Below, one piece after another: positions 1 to 9,311 of a stretch of 64,000 bases of DNA. Source of the stretch: Microvirga solisilvae (GTDB taxonomy: Bacteria; Pseudomonadota; Alphaproteobacteria; Rhizobiales; Beijerinckiaceae); the NCBI RefSeq assembly GCF_022808595.1, contig NZ_JAKUCN010000003.1, forward strand, positions 310,001 to 374,000, in the 5' to 3' direction. Made by a program: the position numbers and the translations under genes. Under the pieces are notes generated by a model. It searched no databases and was not told where the DNA came from. It worked only from the letters and a program-made list of their open reading frames with translations. Position 1 is the stretch's first letter. Every line of letters starts with the position of its first letter.

Positions 1-1358
1 TCCAGATCAGCGAGCTCCTTCGTCAGGCGCTCGAGGCGATCCTTGGAGGCGGCATCCGTCTCCTTCTTCAGCGCTTCCTGCTCGATCTTGAGACGCACGA
101 TCTCGCGGTCGATGTTGTCGAGTTCTTCCGGCTTCGAATCGACCTGCATGCGCAGGCGCGAGGATGCCTCGTCCACGAGGTCGATGGCCTTATCGGGAAG
201 GAACCGGTCAGTGATGTAGCGGTTCGAGAGCGTGGCGGCGGCGACAAGTGCGCTATCGGTGATGCGCACGCCGTGATGCTGCTCGTACTTCTCCTTCAGG
301 CCGCGCAGGATCGACACCGTGTCTTCCACGCTGGGCTCGCTCACGAAGACCGGCTGGAAGCGGCGGGCCAGCGCCGCGTCCTTCTCCACATGCTTGCGGT
401 ATTCGTCGAGGGTCGTCGCGCCGACGCAGTGCAGCTCGCCGCGCGCGAGCGCGGGCTTCAGAAGGTTCGATGCATCCATCGCACCGTCGGCTTTTCCTGC
501 GCCCACGAGCGTGTGCATCTCGTCGATGAAGAGAATGATGCCGCCTTCGGCTGCTGTCACTTCGCTGAGCACCGCCTTCAGACGCTCTTCGAACTCGCCG
601 CGATATTTCGCGCCCGCGATCAGCGCGCCCATGTCGAGGGCGAGCAGCTGCTTGTCCTTCAGGCTCTCCGGCACGTCGCCGTTGACGATGCGGAGCGCCA
701 AGCCTTCCACGATGGCGGTCTTGCCGACGCCGGGCTCGCCGATGAGAACCGGATTGTTCTTGGTGCGGCGTGAGAGAACCTGGATCGTGCGGCGGATTTC
801 CTCGTCGCGGCCGATCACCGGATCGAGCTTGCCGTCGCGGGCAGCCTCGGTGAGGTCGCGCGCATATTTCTTCAGCGCATCATAGGCGTTTTCCGCCGTC
901 GCATTGTCGGCGGTGCGGCCCTTACGAAGCGCGTTGATGGCGGTGTTGAGCCCTTGGGCGGTCACGCCGGACGCCGCCAGGATCCTGCCAGCTTCCGAAT
1001 CCTTCTCGACCGCGAGAGCCAGCAGCATGCGCTCGACGGTGACGTAGGAATCGCCGGCCTTCTCCGCAGCTTTCTCGGCGGTGTCGAAGAAGCGCATCAG
1101 CTCGCGCGTCGCCTGCGGCTGCGCGGCGGAGCCGGACACTTTCGGCTGCTTGGCGAGCCATTGCTCGATCGCCGCATGCGCATCGCGCGAGCGTCCGCCA
1201 GCGCGGTCGATGAGACCGGCGCACAGACCCTCAGGATCGTCGAGCAGAACTTTCAGAAGATGGCCGGGCGAAAGCTGCGGATGGCCCTCCCGCATGGCGA
1301 GATTCTGCGCAGCCTGAACGAAACCCCGGGCGCGCTCGGTGTATTTTTCGAAATTCAT
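1..1358 (-). CDS. clpB: ATP-dependent chaperone ClpB, 5' part (cut by window edge)
   Basis: ClpB is the AAA+ disaggregase that works with DnaK to recover proteins from aggregates. About 452 residues are visible. They comprise the Clp N-domain, the first AAA module with Walker A GEPGVGKT and a DEMH Walker B, and the start of the charged coiled-coil M-domain; the second AAA module lies outside the window. The ATG at 1358 is preceded by a GAGGG ribosome-binding site. The gene runs off the left edge, so the 3' end is missing rather than broken. It is not listed as a closed ORF because no stop is present. A heat-shock-like promoter can be drawn upstream. Family assignment is secure. Confidence 0.96.
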   Translation of the reverse strand, partial: MNFEKYTERARGFVQAAQNLAMREGHPQLSPGHLLKVLLDDPEGLCAGLIDRAGGRSRDAHAAIEQWLAKQPKVSGSAAQPQATRELMRFFDTAEKAAEKAGDSYVTVERMLLALAVEKDSEAGRILAASGVTAQGLNTAINALRKGRTADNATAENAYDALKKYARDLTEAARDGKLDPVIGRDEEIRRTIQVLSRRTKNNPVLIGEPGVGKTAIVEGLALRIVNGDVPESLKDKQLLALDMGALIAGAKYRGEFEERLKAVLSEVTAAEGGIILFIDEMHTLVGAGKADGAMDASNLLKPALARGELHCVGATTLDEYRKHVEKDAALARRFQPVFVSEPSVEDTVSILRGLKEKYEQHHGVRITDSALVAAATLSNRYITDRFLPDKAIDLVDEASSRLRMQVDSKPEELDNIDREIVRLKIEQEALKKETDAASKDRLERLTKELADL

Positions 1359-1448
1359 GATGTCATCCCTCTTCAGGCCGCTCCGCCCTCTTCAGAGGCA
1401 CGCACCAGCCCTGCGATGTCGGACCCCCGTCAGAGGCATCCGCTGTAC

Positions 1449-1481
1449 TTAAAAGTGGGGGCATCGATGAAGAACAGCAAG
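1449..1481 (-). promoter_or_regulatory. possible sigma-32 (RpoH) promoter of clpB
   Basis: On the minus strand CTTG (1478-1481) is followed after about 16-17 bases by CCCCCACTTTTA (1450-1461). This resembles the RpoH pattern CTTGAA / CCCCATNTA. It lies about 90 bases before the clpB start. ClpB is a classical heat-shock gene, so the match is plausible, but it was judged by eye and the -35 is not complete. Confidence 0.4.
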
Positions 1482-1548
1482 AGGGGAACCGCGCCTAAAC
1501 CCTCGCATTGACCCTGCACGTGATTTCAACGAGTTCGAGGAGGCTCCC

Positions 1549-1872
1549 ATGCCGCGCGACCCGCGCTCAGATGCCGAAAAAGCCCGCGCCGACCTGGCGC
1601 GCAATGCCGAGCTGGGCTTGGCAGTTCCCGAAAGCCCGGCGGAGGAACAGCCTTCCGTCACGCCACGGACCTTCGGTGATACCAGCGGGAGCGGACGCGT
1701 GCTCCGGAACGGAGAGGGGGCGAAATCCACCGAGGATGGACAGGATATCGGCGATTCCACCGGCACCATGAAGACCTCCCGCGACATCCCGGAGAACCCT
1801 CAGAACGTGGAAACCCCGCCCACCCATCGCAGCGACCGGAGCGACGGCGTGCTCTCGCGCGCAAAGGAGTAA
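1549..1872 (+). CDS. small hydrophilic hypothetical protein, 107 aa
   Basis: I do not recognise a family. The protein is rich in Gly, Ser, Thr, Glu, Asp and Arg, has almost no hydrophobic stretch, no signal peptide and no Cys, and looks disordered. The ATG at 1549 follows a clear GAGGAGG ribosome-binding site. The next gene starts six bases after this stop and has its own ribosome-binding site, so the two are probably co-transcribed and end at the hairpin at 2174. It is divergent from clpB. Gly is about 9 percent, which would suit a hydrophilin-like stress protein; that is an inference from composition only. Confidence 0.6.
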   Translation: MPRDPRSDAEKARADLARNAELGLAVPESPAEEQPSVTPRTFGDTSGSGRVLRNGEGAKSTEDGQDIGDSTGTMKTSRDIPENPQNVETPPTHRSDRSDGVLSRAKE

Positions 1873-1878
1873 ATCACC

Positions 1879-2148
1879 ATGGCATTTTCAGATTTTCTGT
1901 CCCGTCTTAACCCGAAGAAGCGCAAGGCCGAAAAGGCCCGCCAGGAACTCATGGCCAATGCCGAGAAGGCTTTGCGCATGAAGCAGGAGGCCGGGCCCCA
2001 GACCCATATCCCCGAGCATCAGACTGCTCATGAGGGCATGCAGAAAGACCCGCATATGGTGGAGTTCGACCGCAACAGCGGACGCGAGGCCGGCTTCACG
2101 CCCCAGCTCAAGCGCTCGAAGGTCGCACGCTCGGGTGATGCTTCGTAA
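1879..2148 (+). CDS. small basic hydrophilic protein, 89 aa
   Basis: Unrecognised. The N-terminus has a short amphipathic part (AFSDFLSRLNPKKRK) followed by a Lys/Arg/Glu/Ala helix. A polar stretch with several His and Met follows (HIPEHQTAHEGMQKDPHM), and the C-terminus is basic. No signal peptide or membrane segment is present. AAGGAG precedes the ATG at a good spacing. It is second in a two-gene unit with the gene at 1549 and is followed directly by a rho-independent terminator. The layout supports a real gene; the function is unknown. Confidence 0.65.
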   Translation: MAFSDFLSRLNPKKRKAEKARQELMANAEKALRMKQEAGPQTHIPEHQTAHEGMQKDPHMVEFDRNSGREAGFTPQLKRSKVARSGDAS

Positions 2149-2173
2149 AACCCTGTCGAGATCAGCGATAAGA

Positions 2174-2206
2174 AAGCCCCGCCGGATGATGGCGGGGCTT
2201 TTCTCT
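2174..2206 (+). terminator. rho-independent terminator
   Basis: A perfect 10-bp stem AAGCCCCGCC/GGCGGGGCTT with a 7-base loop is followed by TTCTCTT. It closes the two-gene unit 1549-2148. Confidence 0.85.
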
Positions 2207-2234
2207 TGGATAGTCATGGCTTACCGAGGGTGGC

Positions 2235-3017
2235 ATGACCATCCGCATCGCCTCCCTCCAGCGCTATCCCGTGAAGGGTCTCTCGCCCGAGACCCTCGAA
2301 TCCGCCGCCCTCGACAAGGGTGGCTATTTTCCAGGCGATCGGGTTTTCGCCATCGAGAACGGGCCTGCGGGCTTCGATCCTTCGAACCCGCAGCATCAGC
2401 CGAAGATCAAGTTCCTGATGCTCATGCGTAACGAGAGCTTGGCGCGCTTGAAGACGCGCTATCTCGACCGCATCACGACACTCTTCATCGAAGACGGTGG
2501 TCGTGAAGTGGCGCGGGGCGATCTCTCGACGGAGCAGGGACGGCTCGCTATCGAGGCCTTCTTCCGCCGCTTCATGCCGAAGGAGCTGCGCGGCCCGCCG
2601 AAGGTGCTCACCTCGCCTGAGGGTTTCCGCTTCACTGATTCACGGCGCGGCTTCGTTTCGCTCATCAATCTCGCCAGCGTGCGGCATTTGGAGAGCGTGA
2701 TCGGCGCGCCGGTCGATCCGCTGCGTTTTCGCGGCAATGTTCACATCGAGGGCCTGGAGCCGTGGAAGGAGTTCGATCTCGTCGGTCAGGTACTCACCAC
2801 CGCCTCCGGCGTGCGCCTGAAGGTGACGAAGCGCATCGAGCGCTGCGCGGCCACCAATGTCGATCCCGACACCGGCATCCGCGACCTGCAGATCCCGAAA
2901 AGCCTCATGCAGGCCTACGGCCATTTCGATTGCGGCATCTATGCCGAAGTGCTGAGCGGCGGCATCATCGCCATCGGCGATCACTTCGAGACCGAGCAGG
3001 CGACGCTGGCGTTGTGA
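2235..3017 (+). CDS. MOSC domain protein (YcbX-like)
   Basis: 260 residues. The N-terminal beta-barrel of the MOSC_N type (begins RIASLQRYPVKGLSPE) is followed by a MOSC domain carrying the conserved region RCAATNVDPDTG near residues 205-216, with the Cys typical of this superfamily. Such proteins bind or transfer sulfur at the molybdenum cofactor; YcbX acts with a reductase in reducing N-hydroxylated compounds. No ferredoxin domain is fused here, unlike E. coli YcbX, so a separate electron donor would be needed. GAGGG lies just before the ATG. It is monocistronic. The family is secure; the exact substrate is not known. Confidence 0.88.
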   Translation: MTIRIASLQRYPVKGLSPETLESAALDKGGYFPGDRVFAIENGPAGFDPSNPQHQPKIKFLMLMRNESLARLKTRYLDRITTLFIEDGGREVARGDLSTEQGRLAIEAFFRRFMPKELRGPPKVLTSPEGFRFTDSRRGFVSLINLASVRHLESVIGAPVDPLRFRGNVHIEGLEPWKEFDLVGQVLTTASGVRLKVTKRIERCAATNVDPDTGIRDLQIPKSLMQAYGHFDCGIYAEVLSGGIIAIGDHFETEQATLAL

Positions 3018-3026
3018 GACAACACG

Positions 3027-3252
3027 CGTCATCCCGGACGGCGAAAGCCGAGCCGGGATCGCGAGCCGGATAAGGCGCTGGAATACCTCTCCCGGGCGGG
3101 AGAGGTCGACGCGCGTCAGCGCGGCGGGTGAGGGCATGCCCTTTCCGGATATGGCATTCCCTCACCCCTACCCCTCTCCCACTCGGGAGAGGGGAACAAG
3201 CGCCATTCTTGTCCGACGATCCAGGGTTCTGCTGCGCAGCCCCGGGATGACG
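3027..3252. repeat. intergenic inverted-repeat element (CGTCATCCCGG family)
   Basis: The outer arms CGTCATCCCGG (3027-3037) and CCGGGATGACG (3242-3252) are exact reverse complements. Inside are further hairpins: CTCTCCCGGGCGGGAGAG near 3089, a GGGTGAGGG/CCCTCACCC pair, and CCTCTCCC/GGGAGAGG near 3173-3194. The same outer arms recur at 37199-37307. No ORF is supported between 3018 and 3314. Confidence 0.75.
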
Positions 3253-3261
3253 CGCCAGACA

Positions 3262-3292
3262 ATAAAAAAGGGAGAGCATCGCTCTCCCTTTT
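3262..3292. terminator. bidirectional rho-independent terminator
   Basis: The stem AGGGAGAGC (3269-3277) pairs with GCTCTCCCT (3281-3289) around a 3-base loop, flanked by A-rich sequence on the left and T-rich sequence on the right. It suits the 3' ends of both the MOSC gene (+) and the DUF4167 gene (-). Confidence 0.75.
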
Positions 3293-3314
3293 CATTTTCA
3301 AAATACTTAAGCCG

Positions 3315-4232
3315 TTACTCGGCGGCGGGGGTTTCCACGTCCGGCGCGAAGTTGCCGGCTTCCTCGCCGCCTTCGATCATGTCGCGGCGGGGACGGCGCG
3401 TGCGGCGGCGCGGACGGTCGTCGCCACCCTCGTTGCCGAAATCCAGGGTCGGAGCTGCGACCTGATCCTCGGATGCCGCCGGGGCGGAGCGCACCGGGTT
3501 GGTGAGGAAGGCAGGCAGGCTGCCGCCATCGGACGACTCGGCCTCTTCGCGGGGGCGACGGTCACGCTGGAAGCGCTCGCGGCGATCCCCACGCTCGGGG
3601 CGGTCCTGACGCTCACCACGCTCCGGACGATCCTGACGGTCGAAGCGGGCGGGGCGCTCGCCCTCGCCGGCCTGGTCGTCGCGCTGGAAGTCCTGACGAT
3701 CCTGACCCTGACGGTCCTGACGCGGGCCGCGATCGCGCTGGAAGCGCTCACGACGGTCGCCGCGCTCACCACGATCCTGGCGGTCGCCACGGTCGAAGCG
3801 GGCAGGGCGCTCGCCTTCGCCACGGGTCTCGTAAGGCTGCGGCTGAGAGCCGAAATCGCCATCCTCGCCGGTGCCAGCGCCAGTACGCTCGAAGCTCGGG
3901 CGGTCTCCGGAGAAGCCCTCCTCGTCGCCTTCGTCCTCGAAGCGCTGCTGGTAGCCATACTGCTCGCGCAGCTGCTCCTGGGCGGCGGCGATGATGCGGA
4001 AATAATGCTCGGCGTGCTGGAAATAGTTTTCCGCGGCCACCGGGTCGCCGCTGGCCTGCGCATCGCGGGCGAGCTGGCTGTATTTTTCGGCGATATGCTG
4101 AGCCGTGCCGCGGATCTTCACATCCGGGCCGTTCGACTCATAGCTTTTGGTCAAGGGATTGGGACCCTTGTTACCACCACCGCCATTGTTGCGGTTACGA
4201 CCGCGCATACGCCTGTTTTGTCCTGGTCTCAT
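3315..4232 (-). CDS. DUF4167 protein with Arg/Asp-rich low-complexity tail
   Basis: 305 residues. The first about 100 residues are the DUF4167 domain found in Rhizobiales: a basic Arg/Asn/Gly start, then SYESNGPDVKIRGTAQHI and an Ala-rich helical segment ending in AEHYFRIIAAAQEQ. The rest is a repetitive stretch of RFDRxDRxERGxR units, strongly charged and probably disordered, ending in an acidic tail. It could bind RNA by analogy with RGG/RD-rich proteins, but this is inference. It sits downstream of prmC in the same direction after 359 bases. The ATG at 4232 gives the N-terminus expected for the family. Confidence 0.85.
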   Translation of the reverse strand: MRPGQNRRMRGRNRNNGGGGNKGPNPLTKSYESNGPDVKIRGTAQHIAEKYSQLARDAQASGDPVAAENYFQHAEHYFRIIAAAQEQLREQYGYQQRFEDEGDEEGFSGDRPSFERTGAGTGEDGDFGSQPQPYETRGEGERPARFDRGDRQDRGERGDRRERFQRDRGPRQDRQGQDRQDFQRDDQAGEGERPARFDRQDRPERGERQDRPERGDRRERFQRDRRPREEAESSDGGSLPAFLTNPVRSAPAASEDQVAAPTLDFGNEGGDDRPRRRTRRPRRDMIEGGEEAGNFAPDVETPAAE

Positions 4233-4591
4233 TTTTTGCTCTACGAGCCTCGCTGGTTCTTTAGCCCACGCGGATATGCAAGCCGAAAATCACCGAACGG
4301 GCTCAATGCCCACCGTTCGCGTGGCAAAACCGTCTGTTGTTCAGCCAAGGCGCAAACCAGCGCCCAGCTATCCTTCAGTATCGGGTTCAGATGATCGCGC
4401 CAGGCTGTTCAAAAAGCCCCTGCCTGCGCGATGGATATCGTTTGGTCTTCCGGCATGTTCCCCTCAGGGTTTGCCTTTTCTTCCGACCGAGGACGATCTC
4501 TATGATCGAATCTAGCGGGTTCCTCCCGGTCCAACAAGCCATTTTTCAGCTTTTACCCCCGCCTGAGGCAAGAATGCCTCACCCTGCACGG
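4233..4591. other. 359-base intergenic stretch, no gene recognised
   Basis: Between the prmC stop and the DUF4167 start on the minus strand. It contains one short hairpin (GAGGCA/TGCCTC, 4565-4580) just past prmC without a T tract. The rest probably holds the promoter and leader of the DUF4167 gene. Open frames here lack ribosome-binding sites and family features. Confidence 0.5.
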
Positions 4592-5446
4592 TTACGGGCG
4601 CCTCATGGCAACGCATCGGGGGTTGTTAGAGAGATCGTGCGCGATCCTCACCATTTCAAGGCCGTTGGCTGCGGCCAAGCCTGTTAAATCCTCGGCCTGG
4701 TCGTAGCCGATCTCCACCGCCAAGAGCCCGCCGGGCACCAGGAGACGCTTAGCCTCGCCGAGCAGGATCCGATAGGGCTCCAGCCCATCCGGGCCGCCAT
4801 CGAGGGCGAGCATCGGGTCATGCTCCCGCACCTCCCGGTCGAGGACGGGAATGACGTCCGAGGCGATATAGGGCGGGTTGGAGACGATCAGGTCGAATCG
4901 GCCCGACACCGCATCCGCCCAATGGGACAGAGCAAAGAGGCTGCGCTCACCGACCCCGTTCGCCCAGGCATTGCGGCGGGCGGTCTCGAGGGCTCCGCAG
5001 GAGATGTCGATGCCTAAGCCCGTGGTCTGCGGCAGTTCGTGGAGGAGAGCGACCAGGAGGCAGCCGGAGCCAGTGCCGAAATCCGCCATCAGCAGAGGCG
5101 CTTTGCGGTTGGGCAGAAGATCGAGCACCGTCTCGACGACGGTCTCTGTATCGGGGCGCGGCACCAGGGTTTCGGGCGAGAGAGCGAAAGGCAGCCCCCA
5201 GAACTCGCGCTCGCCGATGATGCGCGCCACCGGCTCATGGGCGAGGCGGCGGCGGGTGAAAGCCTCGAGCCTCTCCGCTTCTTCGGCGGTCAGCGCAATG
5301 TCAGGATGAGTGATCAGCTCCGTCGCGGAGACATGCAGCACGGAGAGAAGCAGCAGGCGTGCATCGAGAGACGCCGTTTCGAAACCTGCCTCGGTGAGCG
5401 TTTGGCGCAAGGTCTTCAGCGCCTGGGCGCGGGTCGGCGCGCTCAC
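4592..5446 (-). CDS. prmC: release factor glutamine methyltransferase PrmC (HemK)
   Basis: 284 residues. PrmC methylates the GGQ glutamine of class-1 release factors and so works on the product of prfA in the same operon. An N-terminal helical domain is followed by the SAM motif DFGTGSG at 122-128 and the catalytic NPPY at 190-193. The start is GTG at 5446, overlapping the TGA of fosX (GTGA), which implies translational coupling. The length is normal for the family. Confidence 0.96.
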   Translation of the reverse strand: MSAPTRAQALKTLRQTLTEAGFETASLDARLLLLSVLHVSATELITHPDIALTAEEAERLEAFTRRRLAHEPVARIIGEREFWGLPFALSPETLVPRPDTETVVETVLDLLPNRKAPLLMADFGTGSGCLLVALLHELPQTTGLGIDISCGALETARRNAWANGVGERSLFALSHWADAVSGRFDLIVSNPPYIASDVIPVLDREVREHDPMLALDGGPDGLEPYRILLGEAKRLLVPGGLLAVEIGYDQAEDLTGLAAANGLEMVRIAHDLSNNPRCVAMRRP

Positions 5447-5856
5447 GCCGCAGCACCCCGCCGGTAGCGCTCAAGCCGCTCCTCCAGCGTGCCGGTATGC
5501 AGCTCGAACAGGTGGTTGTCGTGATCGTAGAAATAGAGTGAGTGGCCTTCACCTTCGACACGCGGACGTGACTCGCGCATCTCCAGGCCGAGCTTTTCGA
5601 TGCGTGCGCGGTATTCGTCGATCTCGGAAGCCGCGATCTTGAAGGCAATGTGGTTGTAGGTGCGCGTGGGCAGGCTCTCGCCTTCCATCACCGCAATCCA
5701 TTGCCCGCCGACGATGAAGAATTTTTCGCGCGAGATCGAGAAGGTGTCGTCACCCGAGGAATAGATTTCCTTGCCGTCGAGAACCTCTTCCACAATCGCG
5801 CTCATCCGTTCCAGATCGCTGGTGATGAGCGTGATGTGGCTTAAAGCCTCGATCAT
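5443..5856 (-). CDS. fosX: FosX-type fosfomycin hydrolase (VOC fold)
   Basis: 137 residues. FosX opens the epoxide of fosfomycin with water using Mn(II). The metal ligands expected from the characterised Mesorhizobium FosX are present at the same numbers: His7, His69 and Glu118, plus the general base Glu44 in SREKFF. The flanking motifs YNHIAFKI and [18 protein letters not shown] also match that enzyme as I remember it. The gene lies between prfA and prmC with ATGA overlap upstream and GTGA overlap downstream, so it is embedded in the operon. Resistance itself is inferred. The natural substrate may be another epoxide. Confidence 0.88.
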   Translation of the reverse strand: MIEALSHITLITSDLERMSAIVEEVLDGKEIYSSGDDTFSISREKFFIVGGQWIAVMEGESLPTRTYNHIAFKIAASEIDEYRARIEKLGLEMRESRPRVEGEGHSLYFYDHDNHLFELHTGTLEERLERYRRGAAA

Positions 5857-6941
5857 GCCGCCTGGTCCTGATCCGCGAGCTGGGCAGCCTGATGCTCGGT
5901 GATCAGCGCGTCGATCAGCTCGTCGAGGGAGTTTCCGGCGATCACCTCTTCGAGCTTGTAGAGCGTCAGGTTGATCCGGTGATCCGTCACGCGGCCTTGC
6001 GGAAAGTTGTAGGTGCGGATGCGCTCGGAGCGGTCACCGGAGCCCACCTGCGATTTGCGGTCGGCGGCGCGCGCCGCGTCCTTCGCGGTGCGCTCGGCGT
6101 CGTAAAGGCGCGAACGCAGCAGCGCCATGGCGCGGGCGCGGTTCTTGTGCTGCGAACGCTCGTCCTGCACGAACACCACGGTGCCGGTCGGAATATGCGT
6201 GATGCGGATGGCGGATTCGGTCTTGTTCACGTGCTGGCCGCCGGCACCCTGCGCGCGCATGGTGTCGATCTTCAGATCCGCATCGTTGATGACGATGTCG
6301 ACATCCTCCGCTTCCGGGAGAACCGCGACGGTGGCGGCGGAGGTGTGGATGCGGCCTTGCGTTTCGGTGTCGGGCACGCGCTGCACGCGATGCACGCCGC
6401 TCTCGAATTTCAGGCGGGCGAACACGCCGCGCCCCTTCACCTCGGCCACCACTTCCTTGTAGCCGCCGGCGGTGCCTTCGCTCTCGGAGACGATCTCGAC
6501 CTTCCAGCCTTTCAGGTCCGCATAGCGCGTATACATGCGCAGTAGATCGCCTGCGAACAACGCGGCCTCGTCGCCGCCGGTGCCGGCGCGGATTTCAAGA
6601 ATCGCGCTCTTTTCGTCCGCCACATCCTTCGGCAGCAGCATGATGCGCAGATCTTGCGCCGCCTTATTCAGATCCTCGCGCGCCTGTGGCAGCTCTTCCT
6701 CGACGAGCTTGCGCATCTCACTGTCGGTCGAGGGATCGTCGATCAGCGTTTGAAGACCTTCGAGATTCTCTTCCATGGCGCGATAGGCGCGGATCGCGCC
6801 CACGACGCCGTCGAGCTCGGAGAGTTCGCGCGACAGCGCGACGAAGGTTTCCGGATCGGGGCCGGCATTGAGCGTCGCCGTGATGATATCATGGCGGGCA
6901 AGAATAGCGTTCAGGCGGTCGGAGGGAGGCGCAATCGTCAT
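5853..6941 (-). CDS. prfA: peptide chain release factor 1
   Basis: 362 residues. RF1 reads UAA and UAG and triggers peptide release. The GGQ motif is at 234-236 (GAGGQHVNK) and the stop-codon reading tripeptide is P190-D191-T192 within [10 protein letters not shown]. The start overlaps the ptsP stop by one base (TGATG) and its stop overlaps the fosX start (ATGA). The unit is therefore ptsP-prfA-fosX-prmC in transcription order. The length is normal. Confidence 0.97.
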   Translation of the reverse strand: MTIAPPSDRLNAILARHDIITATLNAGPDPETFVALSRELSELDGVVGAIRAYRAMEENLEGLQTLIDDPSTDSEMRKLVEEELPQAREDLNKAAQDLRIMLLPKDVADEKSAILEIRAGTGGDEAALFAGDLLRMYTRYADLKGWKVEIVSESEGTAGGYKEVVAEVKGRGVFARLKFESGVHRVQRVPDTETQGRIHTSAATVAVLPEAEDVDIVINDADLKIDTMRAQGAGGQHVNKTESAIRITHIPTGTVVFVQDERSQHKNRARAMALLRSRLYDAERTAKDAARAADRKSQVGSGDRSERIRTYNFPQGRVTDHRINLTLYKLEEVIAGNSLDELIDALITEHQAAQLADQDQAA

Positions 6942-9208
6942 CAGACCGGAATACCACGGCTTTCGGCAAAGTGAGCAAGTCTCGGGCGCAGCGTTTCGCC
7001 GCTTCCCGCATGCTCGAGTTCATCGTGAAGGAAGGCGTTGAGCTCCGCGACATCGAGGGCGAGCAGCATGGCTTTCACCGGTCCGATGGAGGCGGGCGAC
7101 ATGGAGAGCGAGCGGAAGCCGAGGCCCAGAAGCGTCATTGCTTCCAAGGGACGTCCGCCGATCTCGCCGCAGAGCGTTGCCTGGCAGCCCGATGCATTGG
7201 CCTGGTCCGCGACCATCTTCAAAGCGCGCAGCATGGGCACGCTCAATGCATCGAAGCGATCCGCCACGCGGCGGTTTTCGCGGTCGATGGCGAAGAGAAA
7301 CTGCATCAGGTCGTTCGAGCCAATGGAGACGAAATCGGCCCGCTCGCAGATTTCCTTGAGCTGGAAGAGCAGTGACGGCACTTCCAGCATCACGCCGAGC
7401 TTGAGATCGGAGGGCAGGGCGTGACCGTGGCTGGAGAGATAGCTCTTCTCGCGTTCCACGATCTGCTTGGCGCGCTCGAACTCGTCGCAGGTCGCCACCA
7501 TCGGGAACATGATTTTCAGGGGGCGCCCGGCGGCGGCTTTCAGCAGCGCGCGCACCTGCGCGCGCAGCAAGCCAGGACGGTCGAGGCCGATGCGGATGGC
7601 GCGCCAGCCGAGAGCCGGGTTCTCTTCCTCCACCGCCTGCATGTAAGGCAGGATCTTGTCGCCGCCGATATCGAGCGTGCGGAAGGTGACGGGCTTGTCG
7701 CCGGTTTCCGCGAACACGGCGCTGTAGAGCGCCTGCTGGTCGGAAGCGGACGGCATCTTCTCCGCGATCATGAACTGCAATTCGGTGCGGAACAGGCCGA
7801 CGCCGGCAGCACCCGTCTCTTCGAGATGCGGCAGATCGACGAGAAGCCCTGCATTGAGCTGCAGCGTGATCTCCGCGCCGTCCTTCGTGACGGACGGCAC
7901 GTTGCGCAGCTTGAGATATTGCTCCTGACGCTTGGCGCGAAGCCGCGCCTTTTCGGCGTAGGCTGCTTCCACATCCGCATTTGGACGGATCTGCACTTCG
8001 CCCGCAGCACCATCGACGATGATGGCATCGCCAGGTTCCGTGAGTGACGTCGCGTTCGACACTTCGCCCACGGCGGGAATGCCGAGTGCGCGCGCCACGA
8101 TGGCGATGTGGCTCGTGGGTCCGCCTTCTTCGAGCACGAGGCCGCGCAGGCGCGAGCGGTCGTAATCGAGCAGCGCCGCTGGGCCCATGGAGCGGGCGAC
8201 GAGAATAGCGTTGTCGGGCAGGGAATGACGATCCGCCACCAAGTCGCGTCCGACGAGGCGGAAGAGCAGGCGGTTGGCGAGATCGTCGAGATCGTGCAGA
8301 CGCTCGCGCAGGTAAGGATCCGTCTGGCGCAGCATGCGGGCGCGGTTGTCCGATTGCACGCGCTCCACGGCGGCCTCCGCCGTGAGGCCGGACGAGACCG
8401 CCTCGCGCATGCGGCGCAGCCAGCCCTGGTCGTGGGCGAACATGCGGAAGGTTTCCAGCACCTCGCGGTGCTCGCCGTGATGGGCCACGTCGCCGCGCTC
8501 GATCAGCTCGTCGATGGAGGCGCGCACTTCGCCGATGGCTTTCTCCAGGCGCTGGAGCTCTCCCTCGACATTCTCGGCGATCAGGTTCTTGATGACGACG
8601 CGCGGCTCGTGCAGCACCACATGGCCGAGGCCCACGCCGTCGGCAAGCGCTGTGCCCTTCTGGTAGACGGGGCGGCGTAGCGCAATGCCGGTCTCGACCG
8701 GGGCGAGAGCCTGCAACTCGCCGGTCGCCAGCATCTCGGCCACCACCATGGCGGTGGTCTGAAGCGCCTCGACCTCTTCCTCGGTATAGACGCGGTATGT
8801 GCGGTTCTGGACGACGAGGACGCCGAGCGTATTGCCCGCACGCAGCAGCGGCACGCCGAGGAAGGCGTGATAGATCTCTTCGCCCGTCTCCGGCTTGTAG
8901 GAGAAGGAGGGGTGGCTCTGGGCGTCGGAAAGGGCGAGCGGTTCGGCGGTCGAGGCGATGAGGCCGACAAGGCCTTCGCCCGAGCGCATGACGGTGAGGT
9001 GGACGGCTTCCCGGTTCAGACCTTCAGTCGCGAACAGCTCAAGCACGCCATCGCCGCGCATCACGTAGACGGAGCACACCTCCGCCACCATGTTCGCGGC
9101 AATCTGGATGACGATCTTGTCGAGGCGGTCCTGGGCCCCCACCGGCTCCGCCATGATCTCGCGGAGGCGGCGCAGCAGAAGGCGCGGACCGCCGGGAGCG
9201 CTTGGCAT
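6941..9208 (-). CDS. ptsP: PTS enzyme I-Ntr (phosphoenolpyruvate-protein phosphotransferase)
   Basis: 755 residues. It has an N-terminal GAF domain (about 20-165) followed by PEP-utiliser N-terminal, mobile His and TIM-barrel domains. The phospho-accepting His is in [15 protein letters not shown]. It transfers phosphate from PEP to NPr in the nitrogen PTS, which signals nitrogen and potassium status; a kup transporter is encoded 37 kb away. The barrel motifs [10 protein letters not shown] and [10 protein letters not shown] are intact. It is first gene of the unit leading into prfA. The GAF domain marks it as PtsP rather than PtsI. Confidence 0.95.
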   Translation of the reverse strand: MPSAPGGPRLLLRRLREIMAEPVGAQDRLDKIVIQIAANMVAEVCSVYVMRGDGVLELFATEGLNREAVHLTVMRSGEGLVGLIASTAEPLALSDAQSHPSFSYKPETGEEIYHAFLGVPLLRAGNTLGVLVVQNRTYRVYTEEEVEALQTTAMVVAEMLATGELQALAPVETGIALRRPVYQKGTALADGVGLGHVVLHEPRVVIKNLIAENVEGELQRLEKAIGEVRASIDELIERGDVAHHGEHREVLETFRMFAHDQGWLRRMREAVSSGLTAEAAVERVQSDNRARMLRQTDPYLRERLHDLDDLANRLLFRLVGRDLVADRHSLPDNAILVARSMGPAALLDYDRSRLRGLVLEEGGPTSHIAIVARALGIPAVGEVSNATSLTEPGDAIIVDGAAGEVQIRPNADVEAAYAEKARLRAKRQEQYLKLRNVPSVTKDGAEITLQLNAGLLVDLPHLEETGAAGVGLFRTELQFMIAEKMPSASDQQALYSAVFAETGDKPVTFRTLDIGGDKILPYMQAVEEENPALGWRAIRIGLDRPGLLRAQVRALLKAAAGRPLKIMFPMVATCDEFERAKQIVEREKSYLSSHGHALPSDLKLGVMLEVPSLLFQLKEICERADFVSIGSNDLMQFLFAIDRENRRVADRFDALSVPMLRALKMVADQANASGCQATLCGEIGGRPLEAMTLLGLGFRSLSMSPASIGPVKAMLLALDVAELNAFLHDELEHAGSGETLRPRLAHFAESRGIPV

Positions 9209-9311
9209 GAGCTTTAAGGTTCCCGTCCTTCGGAGCCGGCAAGGCGAACCGGCGGTTGTCTATAGAGTGTTGCAGCCCGACGGACCCGGCGTCAATCGGG
9301 CCGAACCGCGA

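Noticed and set aside
5443-5856. fosX as a recently acquired mobile resistance gene
   Set aside because: There are no insertion sequence, repeat or composition break; the start and stop overlaps with prfA and prmC indicate an old operon member.
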